Shown here in pieces: positions 1 to 11,600 of a stretch of DNA of 64,000 bases (position 1 is its first letter; every line of letters begins with the position of its first letter). The notes beneath the pieces are model-generated. The model saw only the letters and a program-made list of their open reading frames with translations, was not told the DNA's origin and made no database searches. Location of the stretch: contig OZ007569.1 of NCBI GenBank assembly GCA_963931925.1, positions 21,279,982 to 21,343,981 of the forward strand, written 5' to 3'. The position numbers and the translations under genes were made by a program. Origin of the DNA: Onchidella celtica (Eukaryota; Mollusca; Gastropoda; Systellommatophora; Onchidiidae).

Positions 1-930
1 AATAGACATAGTAGCAAAAAGAACTATCTTTCACATGTAATTTTTTCAGGTCTGGGCATTTCTTCCCCGCAGCAGTGAATTTTTTATCCTTGCTGTTTTT
101 TTATATCGAGATAAGCTTTCTAGCCTTGAGTTTTTTGGTGTTTTTCAATGGCCCATGCAGACAATCAAATCAAGCAATTAGAATTTGAAAACCTTTAGGC
201 AAAACAATATTCTTTCCGAAATTAAAAACTAAACAAGAGTAACTTAAATACTTCCCCCAGATATTTGTTTTAATTAGGTCTGGAGCTATATAATAAATCT
301 AAATTTTCATCACTGTTCAATACGCCGTGAATGTAATGACCCTTTTATATCTAATTATCAATACCAATACACTTGCAAAAAGATGCCATGCAGCAGATGA
401 CGTTATTTTCTGTAACAATACCTTTATGTTTTGGTGCTCTTACTCTCTTCAAATGTTGAAGATCTTGAAGTGGAGCCTTACCTGCCAGCTCTCTGATATA
501 AACAAGAGAATGCAAAGATTTGGCTGGACGATCAAGTTCATCATGTTATGAAAATGTCAGTAACAATTTCAGTAATGGGTATTACATTCCCCTAAATAAT
601 TGCAATTCAGCAGATGAAATACCAATTTTTATGTTTATACTATTAACATCAAACACTGTTCATACTCAAAGATATAAAAAAATATATTAAAAGTTCATTA
701 CAATTTTGGAAAATTAAAGTGGATCTGCTATATTGATAAATGTCAAAATAACAGCTACATGCTGATATTTCAAAATTGAAAAGTAACCAGTTTATTTACC
801 TGTACGTATTCATTTCATAAAAAAACAATGTAAGCACACAACGGAAGTTCCATTTCCAAATTTAATGGTTGCAGACATTTATTTTCAAGTTCTATCCCAT
901 TTAGGCCTAATGAAAAGTTCATGTTACCTT
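1..930. other. AT-rich non-coding stretch, no gene recognised
   Basis: No exon with supported splice sites, repeat array or transposon end was recognised here. Open frames are short and of low-complexity composition. A GT-AG-like segment near 470-540 on the minus strand was examined, but its frames are closed by nearby stops. Confidence 0.4.
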
Positions 931-965
931 CAGCTCAACCTGAAAAATGATCACTATGGACATAC

Positions 966-1113
966 TTGACAATTCTTGAAGTCTGTGTCCTGTCTGCAAT
1001 GTTGGCAACAAAAACATCAACCAGGTCCACTGGTCTGATATAGGCATTTGCCAGAACTGGCTGTGGTCGTTTCTTGAGCATTGGGAATGGAATGGATTGA
1101 AAACAAAGACTAC
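966..1113 (-). CDS. Candidate internal coding exon of an unidentified gene
   Basis: On the minus strand this 148-base block is bounded by a pyrimidine-containing acceptor (TTTATTTCAG just above 1113) and a GTATGT donor at 965-960. One frame is open throughout and reads like ordinary protein, with a central stretch KKRPQPVLANAYIRPVDLVD followed by VFVANIADRTQTSRIV. I do not recognise the family, and no neighbouring exon could be joined with confidence, so it may be a chance open frame. If real, the gene would run leftward out of the window. Confidence 0.25.
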
Positions 1114-1544
1114 CTGAAATAAATTTCAAACTGTGATCACCAAAAATACCATGCAACTAAAACATAAAGTTAAAAATATATATAGGCCCTATTATATAAA
1201 AGTTAAACGTTTCCTTTTCTAGCAGCATGACTTGAAACCACTGATCCTGTTCTTACTACAGTGGACCATCATGTTTAACGACACTGCTAATAACGAGAAC
1301 TTTGCCTTTTGCGAGAACATTTTAAATCCCCGTTTTTTGTACTATAAAGCTATATATTAAAATACTTGAATAACGGCAATTCATAATCACAACACTAGCT
1401 AAAGCGAGAGAATTAATTCTCAGTGCATACAGCAAATTGTGGGAGCGGCCGCAGTACAGAGTGTAGCGAGTTAGACATAATTATATTGTTCTTTGTCTGT
1501 TACTGCATGCCCATCCATCTAGTCACCTCTCACTCAGGCCGACA

Positions 1545-1925
1545 ATGCTTTGTTTCCTTACTGACCACGTGTCATGACAATGCATTACACTTCCACCCAT
1601 GTAATCAATAAATTTACATTTGCTGCCCACCCGTCCAATTATGTCTTGCGTAGGCCTAGCAAGCGTTGTCTACTTGCTGACCATGTGCCATGAGTATACT
1701 GTGCACCACCACCCACGCAATCAATAAATTTATGCCTGCCCACCCGTCCAATCATGTCTTGCGTAGGCCTAGCAAGCGTTGTCTACTTCCACCACCCACG
1801 CACACAATAAATTTATGCCCGCCCACTTGTCCAATCATCTCTTAAGATCTTGCTTATATACCAAAGAAGCTTTGTTTTCTTACCAACCGCATACTATGCC
1901 ACCACCCTCGCAACCAAAAAATTTA
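1545..1925. repeat. Imperfect tandem repeat, unit about 115 bp
   Basis: Three to four decayed units follow one another. Each contains a block like 'caatcaataaatttatg', then 'cccacccgtccaat', 'gtcttgcgtaggcctagc' and 'aagcgttgtctact'. The two central units (about 1590-1790) are the best preserved. The outer ones are recognisable by 'gctttgttttcttac' and the CCACCAC motifs. No coding role is seen. Confidence 0.65.
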
Positions 1926-2794
1926 CCGGTAGTATTTACACGGGTCAAAGATGGTGCTGCGAGTAATAATTATCGCACATCAAGAGTAGTGACCAGAGAG
2001 TGCACGTGTCTGACGAAGCTACAGGGTTGTAGCCTTCATGGCCAGCCCCACAGTTTGTCCCAATGAGTGATGAGTCATCACTTTGAGCTGGCTGAGCATA
2101 GTGTGCTGTCACAGCACGTGGACAATGGGGAGAGAAAGCATACTTATTACTAGGCCCAAGCAAGAGATGGCCAGGTGGGGCCACAACTCGCAAGGCAATT
2201 ATTACTCGCAATACGGTCTTTGATCGTAATTGATCGCCGCGTGGCGTATGCTCTTTGACTACACTGGGCTTCTTGACAACATGCCTACACTCGTCATAAA
2301 CATGCGGCCAATCTGTTACTTGTCTGCCTCTAACTTTTGAATCTGATCCGTCTCTTTCATAATTTGATCGAAACATGGCTACCGTCAGCATATAAACACA
2401 AAAAAAAAAAAAGTACTGAGATCAAGGCCGAGATCTGCCGTCAGTTTGATATTACAGTATGTAGGCCTACGTTGATCGACAGGACATACCAACAAGAGAG
2501 GTAATCATTATTTTTCATGGTTACCACACTTGTTAGCATGTCCTGCCCATAGTGGGGGATTTTAACCCCTTGCCTTGCCTTTTTGACGCTTTCTTGAAGT
2601 AGCGAGACCTTTGATATATACCGGTAACGAGACATTTTTGGTTGAACATAACCTCTCATTATAACCAAGTTCCACTGTAGGCACATGGCTCTTGTTTCTT
2701 AACAAAACAAAACTAGATCTGATGGTGCCACACAAATTATTCACCAGTCCTTTCTGATAGGCCTATACATTCCAAGTGAAAAGTGACGGAAAAT

Positions 2795-2957
2795 AAGACC
2801 AGATCTATTCTAGATCTATAGCAGGCCACCGTCGTATAGGCCTAATACTTATACAGTAACAGGCTACAGAATGCCGAGAAAAACACATTCGTCATTTTAG
2901 TTTTCACGCTTTATATCCAAGAAGTTTGAAGAATTAGATCTAAACTAGATCTAGATC
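2795..2957. repeat. TAGATC/AGATCT palindromic hexamer cluster
   Basis: Short runs of AGATCT and TAGATC occur around 2800-2820 and 2935-2957. The same motif recurs at the other end of the adjacent RTE element and around the 5' part of FIBP. The right part (2946-2957) may be one target-site copy of the RTE insertion. Confidence 0.6.
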
Positions 2958-5900
2958 CGCCCGTGCAGATGCGGGGCCCTCTTGCAGAAGAGGGACAGCA
3001 AAGAATACATCTGACGTGATACTGCGTGTCGTAAGAGGCGACTAAAGGTGCAAAGGTCCTGGTCTCCCGAGAAGAGCCAGTTGGCGGTGGGCCAACTACC
3101 CACCCTGTAAAAATAAACCAGTTACAGAAACACAAGCAAATACTTTAAATCAGTCTTTTATCTTGGGAGAAGGGGGAGCATCTGCACCTGTAGATTCAAT
3201 GAAGGACAATGGACAAAGCCGAAAGGACTCCACTGGCCCGACTGCTCCTTCATCAAACAAGTCACTCCGGATTGCGTCGTGGAATGTCCGCTCCATGTAT
3301 GAAGCAGGAAAGAGTGCCCAGGTTACAATGGAGATGAGGCGATACAGACTGCACATACTTGGAGTTAGCGAGACCCGCTGGATACAGTCCGGACTGAAAC
3401 AACTTAATTCTGGGGAAAAGATTTTGTATTCTGGAAGGGAGGACAAAAAGCATACAGAAGGGGTAGCGATCATCTTGAGCAAGCACGCCCAGAGGTCACT
3501 GAGGGGATGGGAACCCTACGGAAGGAGAATTATATTGGCATCATTTACTACAAAGAACAAGAACATCAACATGAACATTGTGCAGATATACGCCCCAACA
3601 AATGAAGCAACCGATGAGGACAAGGACGATTTCTACAACCAGCTTCAGGAAATAGTTGACACATTGCCAAGAAAAGATGTGAACATTATAATGGGAGACG
3701 CCAATGCCAAGATAGGACAGGACAATACAGGGTATGAGGACATTATGGGGTGCAATGGTTTGGGACAAATGAATGAGAATGGAGAGCGGTTTGCAAGTTT
3801 CTGCGCATTTAACAGCTATGTGATTGGAGGTTCAGTATTCCCACACAAGAGGATCCATAAGGCCACTTGGATTTCACCGGATGGAGTAACTGAAAACCAG
3901 ATTGACCACTTTTGCATCACCCGACGATTCAGACGCTCACTGGAGGATGTCATAGTACAGAGAGGAGCTGATGTTGGATCTGACCATCACATGCTGCTGG
4001 CAAGACTCAAACTCCACCTCAAGAAACAAGGTACCAGAGCAGGAACAAAGAGGAGAAAGTTTCAAGTGAGCCTTCTGGATGGAGACAAGAAGGAAGAGTT
4101 CCAGCTGACACTGAGGAATAGATTCAAACCCCTTGTTGACCTCGAAGAGACAGTAGATTTGGAGACTCACTGGGCTAAGGTAAAAGGAGTATTTACATCG
4201 ACATGTCAGGATGTTCTTGGGGAAAAGAAAGTGGAACACAAGGAATGGATCAGTCAAAAATCACTGGACTTGATAAGGATAAGAAGAGACCTAAAAGAAC
4301 AGGTAAATGCAAGTCGTACAAGAAGCTCAAGAGTTGGTAACCAGGAAGAGTACCGAGCATCAGCTAAAGAGGTCAAAAAATCAATTAAAAAAGACAAAGA
4401 GGAGTTCATAAGAATGTTAGCAGAGAAAGCAGAGAAGGCAGCAACAGGAGGACACACGAGGATCCTCTACCAGACTACAAAGACTCTTGCTGGAAAATAT
4501 GGAAAACCGGAAGTTCCTGTCAAGGATTACAACAGGAAGGCTATTTTTGGAAAGGAAGCTCAGGCAAAAAGATGGATAGAACATTTTAGTAGCCTCTTGA
4601 ACAGACCTCCACCAAGCAACCCATCCGACATTCTACCCGCAAGAAATGATTTACCGATCAGTTGCGACCCTCCGACTAAAGCAGAGATTAATGATGCCAT
4701 AAAGCAGTTAAATCGAGGCAAGGCAGCTGGACCAGACCAGATCCCACCAGAGGCGCTGAAGGCAGATGCTGCTGGGGCTGCAGAGGGTCTGCACTCACTA
4801 TTCTCGAGGATTTGGATCGGAGGCAAGTTTCCAAAGGACTGGAAGGAAGGACACCTCGTGAAGCTTCCAAAAAAAGGGGACCTCAGCAATTGTAGTAACT
4901 ACAGAGGAATCACACTTCTCTCCATCCCAGGAAAGGTTTTCAATCGGATTATTCTCAAGCGAATACAGAATGCAACAGACCCAAAACTTCGTGAGGAGCA
5001 AGCTGGTTTCAGGAGTAATCGATCAACCACCGACCAGATCGCCACGCTGAGAATTATAGTAGAGCAGTCGCTAGAGTGGAACTCCCAACTGATAGTGAAC
5101 TTCCTTGACTACGAGAAGGCCTTTGATAGCATCGATAGAGAAACGCTGTGGAGAATATTGAGACATTATGGAATCCCAGAGAAGATGGTGAATCTTATCA
5201 AGAGCATGTACGAGGGGACAAGTTGCAGAGTCGTACACGATGGTGAGCTTACTGACAGCTTTGATATCAAGACTGGAGTTAGGCAGGGTTGTTTGCTGTC
5301 CCCATTTCTGTTTATTCTGGTGATTGATTGGCTTATGAAAGAAACCACCAATGGAGGAAGAAATGGCATACAATGGACCCCATGGACACAGCTGGACGAT
5401 CTAGATTTTGCAGATGACTTGGCACTATTGTCGCACACACACGACCAGATGCAAGCAAAGACTACAGCTCTAAACAAAATTTCAGAATCTATTGGCTTGA
5501 GGATACATCCTGCGAAGTCGAAGGTCCTAAAAATTGTTGCACCCCCAAGCGAACAAGTCAAAGTAGGAGATCAACCACTGGAAGATGTAGAGTCCTTCTG
5601 CTATCTTGGTAGTATCATTGACAATAAGGGAGGAACAGAGGCAGAAGTCAAAGCACGAATTGGAAAGGCACAGGCAGCTTTCACGTCCTTAAGCAAGATT
5701 TGGAGAACCAAGGATATATCTCTAAAAACAAAGCTGAGGATATTCAACTCGAACGTGAAGTCAGTCCTGTTGTATGGATGTGAGACTTGGAATGCGTCCC
5801 AGGCCTGCATAAAGAGAATCCAAGTTTTCATCAACAGATGTTTGAGGAAGCTACTTAAGATCAGATGGACAGACAAGGTCAGCAATGAAATTGTTTGGAA

Positions 5901-6201
5901 AAGAACAAGACAGAGCCCAGTCAGAGAGGAAATTGGTAGGAGGCGATGGAGATGGATCGGCCACACTCTCAGGAGGCCAGGAAACAGCATCGCGAAGAAG
6001 GTATTGGATTGGAATCCCCAGGGCAAGAGATCAAGAGGAAGGCCGCGCGGAACGTGGAGAAGAGCCAGAGAAAATGATGTGCAACGAAGCGGAAAGACTT
6101 GGAATAATGTAAAGAGGCTGGCCCATGATAGAGAGGGATGGAAAGTGTTTGTTGGTGGCCTATACCCTGATCCAGGGTGAGAAAGGCAATGATGATGATG
6201 A
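2958..6201 (+). mobile_element. RTE-clade non-LTR retrotransposon, near full length (copy 1)
   Basis: The element encodes an apurinic endonuclease followed by reverse transcriptase in one uninterrupted frame and ends in a short GATGATGATG tail, as is usual for RTE-type LINEs. It begins with a GC-rich 5' segment before the coding region. It is flanked by TAGATCTAGATC on both sides (2946-2957 and 6202-6213), which can be read as a 12-bp target duplication. Because the surroundings are already rich in this hexamer, the duplication is not certain. A second, nearly identical copy lies inverted at 42326-45433, and it starts at the position equivalent to 3092 here. Confidence 0.85.
3199..6180 (+). 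CDS. RTE-type endonuclease / reverse transcriptase polyprotein, intact
   Basis: A 993-residue open frame from the first ATG; the frame is open further upstream but has no earlier ATG. The N-terminal 250 residues form an exonuclease-endonuclease-phosphatase fold enzyme: the opening LRIASWNVRSM, the E in VSETRW, YAPTNE, the IMGDANAKIG block, NQIDHF and the GSDHHMLLARLKL end are all visible. The central reverse transcriptase has NYRGITLLSIPGKVF, DYEKAFDSIDRETLW, GVRQGCLLSPFLF and the catalytic FADD. A C-terminal segment RRRWRWIGHTLRR is typical of this LINE group. Resemblance to the BovB/RTE branch is from remembered family features. The product would nick chromosomal DNA and copy its own RNA by target-primed reverse transcription. 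All recognisable catalytic motifs are present, so this copy may be functional or only recently silenced. Confidence 0.88.
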   Translation: MKDNGQSRKDSTGPTAPSSNKSLRIASWNVRSMYEAGKSAQVTMEMRRYRLHILGVSETRWIQSGLKQLNSGEKILYSGREDKKHTEGVAIILSKHAQRSLRGWEPYGRRIILASFTTKNKNINMNIVQIYAPTNEATDEDKDDFYNQLQEIVDTLPRKDVNIIMGDANAKIGQDNTGYEDIMGCNGLGQMNENGERFASFCAFNSYVIGGSVFPHKRIHKATWISPDGVTENQIDHFCITRRFRRSLEDVIVQRGADVGSDHHMLLARLKLHLKKQGTRAGTKRRKFQVSLLDGDKKEEFQLTLRNRFKPLVDLEETVDLETHWAKVKGVFTSTCQDVLGEKKVEHKEWISQKSLDLIRIRRDLKEQVNASRTRSSRVGNQEEYRASAKEVKKSIKKDKEEFIRMLAEKAEKAATGGHTRILYQTTKTLAGKYGKPEVPVKDYNRKAIFGKEAQAKRWIEHFSSLLNRPPPSNPSDILPARNDLPISCDPPTKAEINDAIKQLNRGKAAGPDQIPPEALKADAAGAAEGLHSLFSRIWIGGKFPKDWKEGHLVKLPKKGDLSNCSNYRGITLLSIPGKVFNRIILKRIQNATDPKLREEQAGFRSNRSTTDQIATLRIIVEQSLEWNSQLIVNFLDYEKAFDSIDRETLWRILRHYGIPEKMVNLIKSMYEGTSCRVVHDGELTDSFDIKTGVRQGCLLSPFLFILVIDWLMKETTNGGRNGIQWTPWTQLDDLDFADDLALLSHTHDQMQAKTTALNKISESIGLRIHPAKSKVLKIVAPPSEQVKVGDQPLEDVESFCYLGSIIDNKGGTEAEVKARIGKAQAAFTSLSKIWRTKDISLKTKLRIFNSNVKSVLLYGCETWNASQACIKRIQVFINRCLRKLLKIRWTDKVSNEIVWKRTRQSPVREEIGRRRWRWIGHTLRRPGNSIAKKVLDWNPQGKRSRGRPRGTWRRARENDVQRSGKTWNNVKRLAHDREGWKVFVGGLYPDPG

Positions 6202-6220
6202 TAGATCTAGATCTAGATAT
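6202..6220. repeat. AGATCT hexamer run at RTE 3' flank
   Basis: Three overlapping TAGATC units follow the GATG tail of the RTE element. They probably include the right-hand target-site copy. Confidence 0.6.
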
Positions 6221-6412
6221 ATGGTGGTAGGTCCCCAGTGCGGCCAGGTCACGAGCGTGGCCAAAAATTCAAATCGTCTATAACTTTCTAATTAATGTAA
6301 TCTTCGCCTTGCAGTCAGCCTACTCTGTTGCAATATTTCGTTAAGAAGGCTTTTTTTTATGACAGTGGCCGATCCCTATTTATTTTCTGGCCACAATGTG
6401 TGACTGAAGATT

Positions 6413-8303
6413 TTCTTCTTCTTCTTCTTCTTCTATAGTTGGTCCGTCTAGAAGACGACTCCCCAACTGCACTACTATATATGCGACTCAACGTCGCTCC
6501 TCTGAGGCTAAAAGCAGGGTAAAACCTTACATAGATGTTAAGACCATTAAAAAATATATTAGTTGTATAAAGTCTTTTGTATATATAACTCTGGTATAAA
6601 TATCTCTTGGTTTCCAGATTGTGCACAGAAATACAACCCGCACTTTAGTTACAATGGTAGCTGCAACGGATAATAATGTTCTTAAATTCATTGTCGAAAG
6701 TCGTTGCAGACGATAGTGTTTGGACTTCTGCCGGGAGGTTGTTCCACATCCTGATGACATTATGGTAAAAAGAATAAAGATGGCTGTTAACCCGTGAGCT
6801 TGGGATGTTATATTTTATATTATTCCTTCTGTTGCCTCTGGTATTAATGGTGAGGTGGTTCAGTGGGATATGGATATTTCCTTCCCTGCCTTTATAAAAT
6901 ATTTTTACTTTGTTTTTTGCTCTCCTCTCTTCTAATGGTGTCCACTCGAGGTCTCTCATCATTTTATTTACACTACTACTTCTAGTATAGTCATTTGTCA
7001 CAAAGCGGGCAGCTCTCCTCTGGACCCTTTCCAGTTGGTCTATGTTTATTCGACAGTGGGGGTCCCAGACACTGCAGCCATACTCTAGGGAGGGCCTCAC
7101 AAAGGTGTTATAGCATTTTTCTTTTACTTTCCTATCGCAGTTAGAGATGTTCCTTTTTAGAAATGCTAGTATACCGTTTGCTTTGTTACATGTGTTATTA
7201 ATGTGTTGGTTCCATGTAAGTTTTCTGTCCAATGTAACTCCCAAATATTTAGCCTCATGTGTTTCGCTCAATTTTTCGTCGTGTATAAAGTAGTCTGAGG
7301 TGATGTTGTGTTTTTTATTTGAAATTCTCAGGACTTGGCATTTATTGGGGTGGAATTCCATACGCCAGTCCCTCTCCCATTTTTGTAGACTGTCTAGATC
7401 TTTCTGTAAAATTTCCGTATCTTCTTTTGAGTTTATTGTTCTATAGAGGAGGCTATCATCAGCAAACAGTCGTAATTTAGTGCCTGGAGAGATCTTACTT
7501 GGCATATCGTTAATATAAACTAGGAATAGTAAGGGGCCCATTACAGTACCCTGGGGTACTCCCGAGAGAACAGCTGCAGGATTGGATGACTTTCCATCAA
7601 CGACGACTATCTGTGTTCTATTTTCTAAGAAAGACTTAATCCACTTCAAAGTACTGTTTCTAACTCCATAATGGTTTAGTTTAGTCAAGAGACTAGCATG
7701 GTGCACTTTATCGAAGGCTTTACTGAAATCTAATAAGATGGTATCAGTCTGCCTGTTGTTATTCAAGTTATTAACAAAATCATTGCAAGTTGTGACCAGC
7801 TGGGACTCACACGACCTGTGTTTTCTAAAACCATGCTGTACATGTGTTAAAACTGAGTGTTTCTCGAGATGCTTCATGATGCTGGTATGCAAGATATGCT
7901 CTAAAAGTTTACAAGATATTGATGTCAGGGAGACTGGTCTATAATTTTCAGGACTAGCTCTATTTCCTTTCTTAAAAATGGGTACTACATTTGCTTTTTT
8001 CCAGTCTTCCGGTATTTTTCCTTGTTCAATTGAAGCTCTAAATAACAAAGTGTAAACAGGGGCAATTTCCTTGGCACAGAGTTTCAGTAATTTGGCGGGA
8101 ATTCCATCAGGCCCTGTAGCTTTATTTTCGTTAAGGTTTTCCAAAAGTTTCAGTACTCCATTTTCTGTGACAAATATTTCATCCATATCCGGCAGTTTGG
8201 CATCACTCAGCTCTCCCGAGAAGACTCCCCCTGGGTCGGAAAAGACCTTACAAAATTGAGTATTTAAGATATTGGCTCTTTTTTGGGCATCTTGCTGTGG
8301 ATA
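6413..8303 (-). mobile_element. 5'-truncated CR1/Jockey-like LINE with (GAA)n tail
   Basis: On the minus strand a reverse transcriptase reading frame is followed by a 3' untranslated stretch of about 230 bases and a GAA-repeat tail (TTC repeats at 6413-6433 on the plus strand). Coding similarity stops abruptly at about 8303, where the AGATCT-type sequence begins, so the 5' part, including any endonuclease, is missing. No convincing target duplication was found. The 3' end is repeated at 9515-9641 on the opposite strand. Confidence 0.8.
6645..8303 (-). pseudogene. Reverse transcriptase C-terminal part of CR1/Jockey-like LINE, 5'-truncated
   Basis: The frame is open from the truncation point at 8303 to a stop at 6645; the first internal ATG is at 8186. 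It holds the complete reverse transcriptase palm and fingers: NKATGPDGIPAKLLK, the NYRPVSLTSISCKLLE block, DFSKAFDKVHH, GVPQGTVMGPLLFLVYIND and the catalytic FADD. A thumb and a C-terminal region with SLEYGCSVWDPH and QLERVQRRAARFV follow. These motifs are characteristic of CR1/L2/Jockey-type LINEs. The endonuclease and any ORF1 are absent, so the copy cannot move on its own, although the reverse transcriptase portion shows no internal stop or frameshift. Confidence 0.82.
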
Positions 8304-8643
8304 TCTAGATATCTAGATCTAAATCAGAAAAAAAAATCCATGGCTTTACATCATCTTGGTAGCATTACTGGGCATAGACCTCATCGAGTTGGCGGTGAAG
8401 ATCCTTTGTTTCCCTAGGGCTCTGGACTGGCTCTGTCTCTCTATTTTTGCACTAGGCTTGCTATAGTAGAAGAAACAAAGATACTACGAAGGAAGGTCAT
8501 AGAGTAACTTCCCTTGCTTCATCGTGCATTAGGAAATTCGCCTTTTGTATTAAAACAACAAACCAATATTCTATGCATCCGAGGCGTTGATTCGTAGCAT
8601 TCAAGATTTTCTTACACACCCAGATTCACTATTGTCAGATAAT

Positions 8644-11600
8644 ATGTCAGCAATTAATGAAATGGACATATTCGTGGTTAACAACTGTGTCATAAATGCA
8701 GAGATCTATGATCTCTGGCTCAAAGGACACACAGGTATTGTCTGTGAATATATTTTATGTTGAGACATCTAGAGCCAGAGGTGTAGTTGACAGCCAGTGT
8801 TAGTAGATCTAGACTAGATCTAGATCTAGAAATCTAGATATCTATCTACTTAAATTCAAAATACGGTTTCAAGATCTATTATTTTATTATTGCAAGATGT
8901 GAAATGATCCGGTCTAGGCCTAGATGGGAGGAGAAGGAGGGAGGTACTCAGGTAGCTTGCTGTCCACTGCAAGTTACAAGAATTTATTTACATTTATTAA
9001 AGTGTTAATTTTTAATCTAGATACTAGATCTAGATCTAGATATAGATCTAGATGATGAGTTTGATGGTCTGGTCTTGTTTTAACGTCAAAGACATGTATG
9101 GTTTGGCATAGGCCTACTGGTAACCAAGGTTTTATGTGGATGCCTTTTATGTTGACAGTTATGCAATAATTTTATAGATTATTTATTTGTTCTGTTATCT
9201 ATAGCCTCGATCTAGATCTAGATCTAGATGTCAAGTTGACTAATCAGTAAGAGTAATTGCTGCCTATCTTTTTTTTAAAATGTCAATGCAGTTCATCATC
9301 ATGTCATTGAACATGATGCTGACAACTCAGCTGAACGAATAAAAATTTTACTAACAAGTAACATTCACTATTCAGTATAAAGGTATGGACCTACATACAT
9401 ATTTAGAGGTAAAAATATTGAAACATGATATACAGGGATGTAACCATGTCATGAATGTTTTAATGATTTATAAAAATGAAAAATGGTAGATCTGTGCTCT
9501 GTAGGTGTCTGAGTATAACATCTATGAAGATTTTACCCTGCTTTTAGCCTCAGAGGAGCGACGTTGAGTCGCATATAGTAGTGCAGTTGGGGGAATCGTC
9601 TTCTAGACGTGCCAACTATGAAAGAAGAAGAAGAAGAAGAGTATTGTTTAAAGTGGGAGCTTATTTTAATTGGCATTGGCTGTAGATGGAGTGAAAAAAA
9701 TACAACACAAGAGAAGGGTTTGTTAAGATTCATGAGTATTAAAGCTATACTAAGCAATCAAATATTACAAAATAAGTGTTTCCAAAATGTTGGATTGGAG
9801 GGAGGCACTAATCTTCAATAAATCCCAGCTTCTTTAATCTTGTCATTTTTGTTTGTTTGTACACCACACTTTTACTTTGACTCAAACCTTGTTTTTAGAA
9901 ACAATTATACTGCATACTGCTGTGCAAAGGCAGAGCGAGGTAACTGATAAAAGATTTATAAAGAGAATACTTTGCACAGTATTGTATAGATCAGATTGAA
10001 CTTTGGTAAATTTATTATAATTTATCTTCAAACTTCAGATCTTCTGACTTTATTTTACTTTTATTCTGGTAGTCAGATTTGGCAAAGATGCAAAAAAGCC
10101 TGGAAAATCAGATTTATTGTTTGAGAAATTGGCTGATATTTAAAGTGATATTGGCTTTGATGTGATTTTCACAGCCATTGAAGCTGCACGGCTACATCAA
10201 AATCGTGTACCCCTGAAACAGTTTGGTGCCACATTTGAAGATCTGCACAGTGATATTATTGATCACTATCGTGTATTCTCTGGATTAGAGGAAATGCTGA
10301 AAACTCCACCCAGACTCAGTCATCAGCTGGTGTATCAATTTGATCCAGACACAGTGGATATGCTCATTCAAAAGTGAGATTCAATTTAAAATTGATTCAC
10401 AAGTATTGGGTTTACAGTCTATTGCCATTTTAGTCATTTATACTTCAGCTATTTAAATAAAAATAGACACTAGATTCATAGTCAAAATCCCACAGTGGAG
10501 TCATGTCTGCTTTTCAAACTCAATTTATTGAAATAGATTAAAAAAAGATATATTCCCCGTATCATTGGTGAAGGGTCTTTTCCATGTAAGTGATTGTAGA
10601 TTGATGCTGTTACATTACAAATTTACAGGTATTATTGCTTTGATGCATCTGTTATTCGAGAAATCTTTGGTCGAAAGTTGAACTCAAGGAGTAGGAAAGA
10701 CCTTGATGACATCAGTGAAGAAACTGGAGTGCCTGTGAGGAGCTGCAGGAGACAGGTTGGTTTACATAATGTATACATGTATTTGCATCTCTTTGAATTG
10801 TAATTTCACATGGTTTTAAATTCTTACAAGTTCCCTTGTTTCACACTTGAGGTTATTTTGTTTTTCTGCCAGATTTAATTGTATTGATAAGTCTTTCAAA
10901 GTCATGAAATTAATGGAATTTGATACATGTACTTATATTGTCATGGAAATCATGTAACATTTCCAAACCTTTATATTTTTCGCCCTGAATATGACATTTT
11001 CTGGGTTATTTTTGTTTGTGTCCAATAGTTTGACAATGCAAAGCGTGTTTTCAAAACAGTGGAAGAATTGAGTGGACGGCTGGTGGACAATATCCAAACA
11101 CATTTCTGTCTGAGGGAGGAGCTTGCCAAGTAAGATTCACATGTGTGTGGGTGTGTGTGTGTGAGCAATGTTCTTACTTGTTGGTAATGCTGTATGAGCA
11201 ATGTGCATGTGTGCGGTATGCGTTAAAGACTTGTAGGTCTTAGATATTGTATTTGCTGTTGTACTGTTACTGAATGCTGTAACAACAAATTTCCTGGAAA
11301 CAGGATAATAAAGTCATATCTTATCTTATCTCTCTTAATATCTCTTTGAATACTTTGATCTTCCACTTGCACAGTTTTTGGTTCTCAGATTGATTCGCTG
11401 AAAATTTCTTAATTTAACTTCTAGATTTCAAGTATTATGTTGATTACTAGAGTATTCATTCCAGGTAGTTAGATGCAGATTATTTATGTAGTGACTTTGG
11501 TGACATGGCATGTCATTATTACTTATTTGCCCATTCCTTCCCCTTTATTCTTGGTTATGTGGCTCAGTTTCATGTTCACTGATGTTATTAAGCAAGATTG

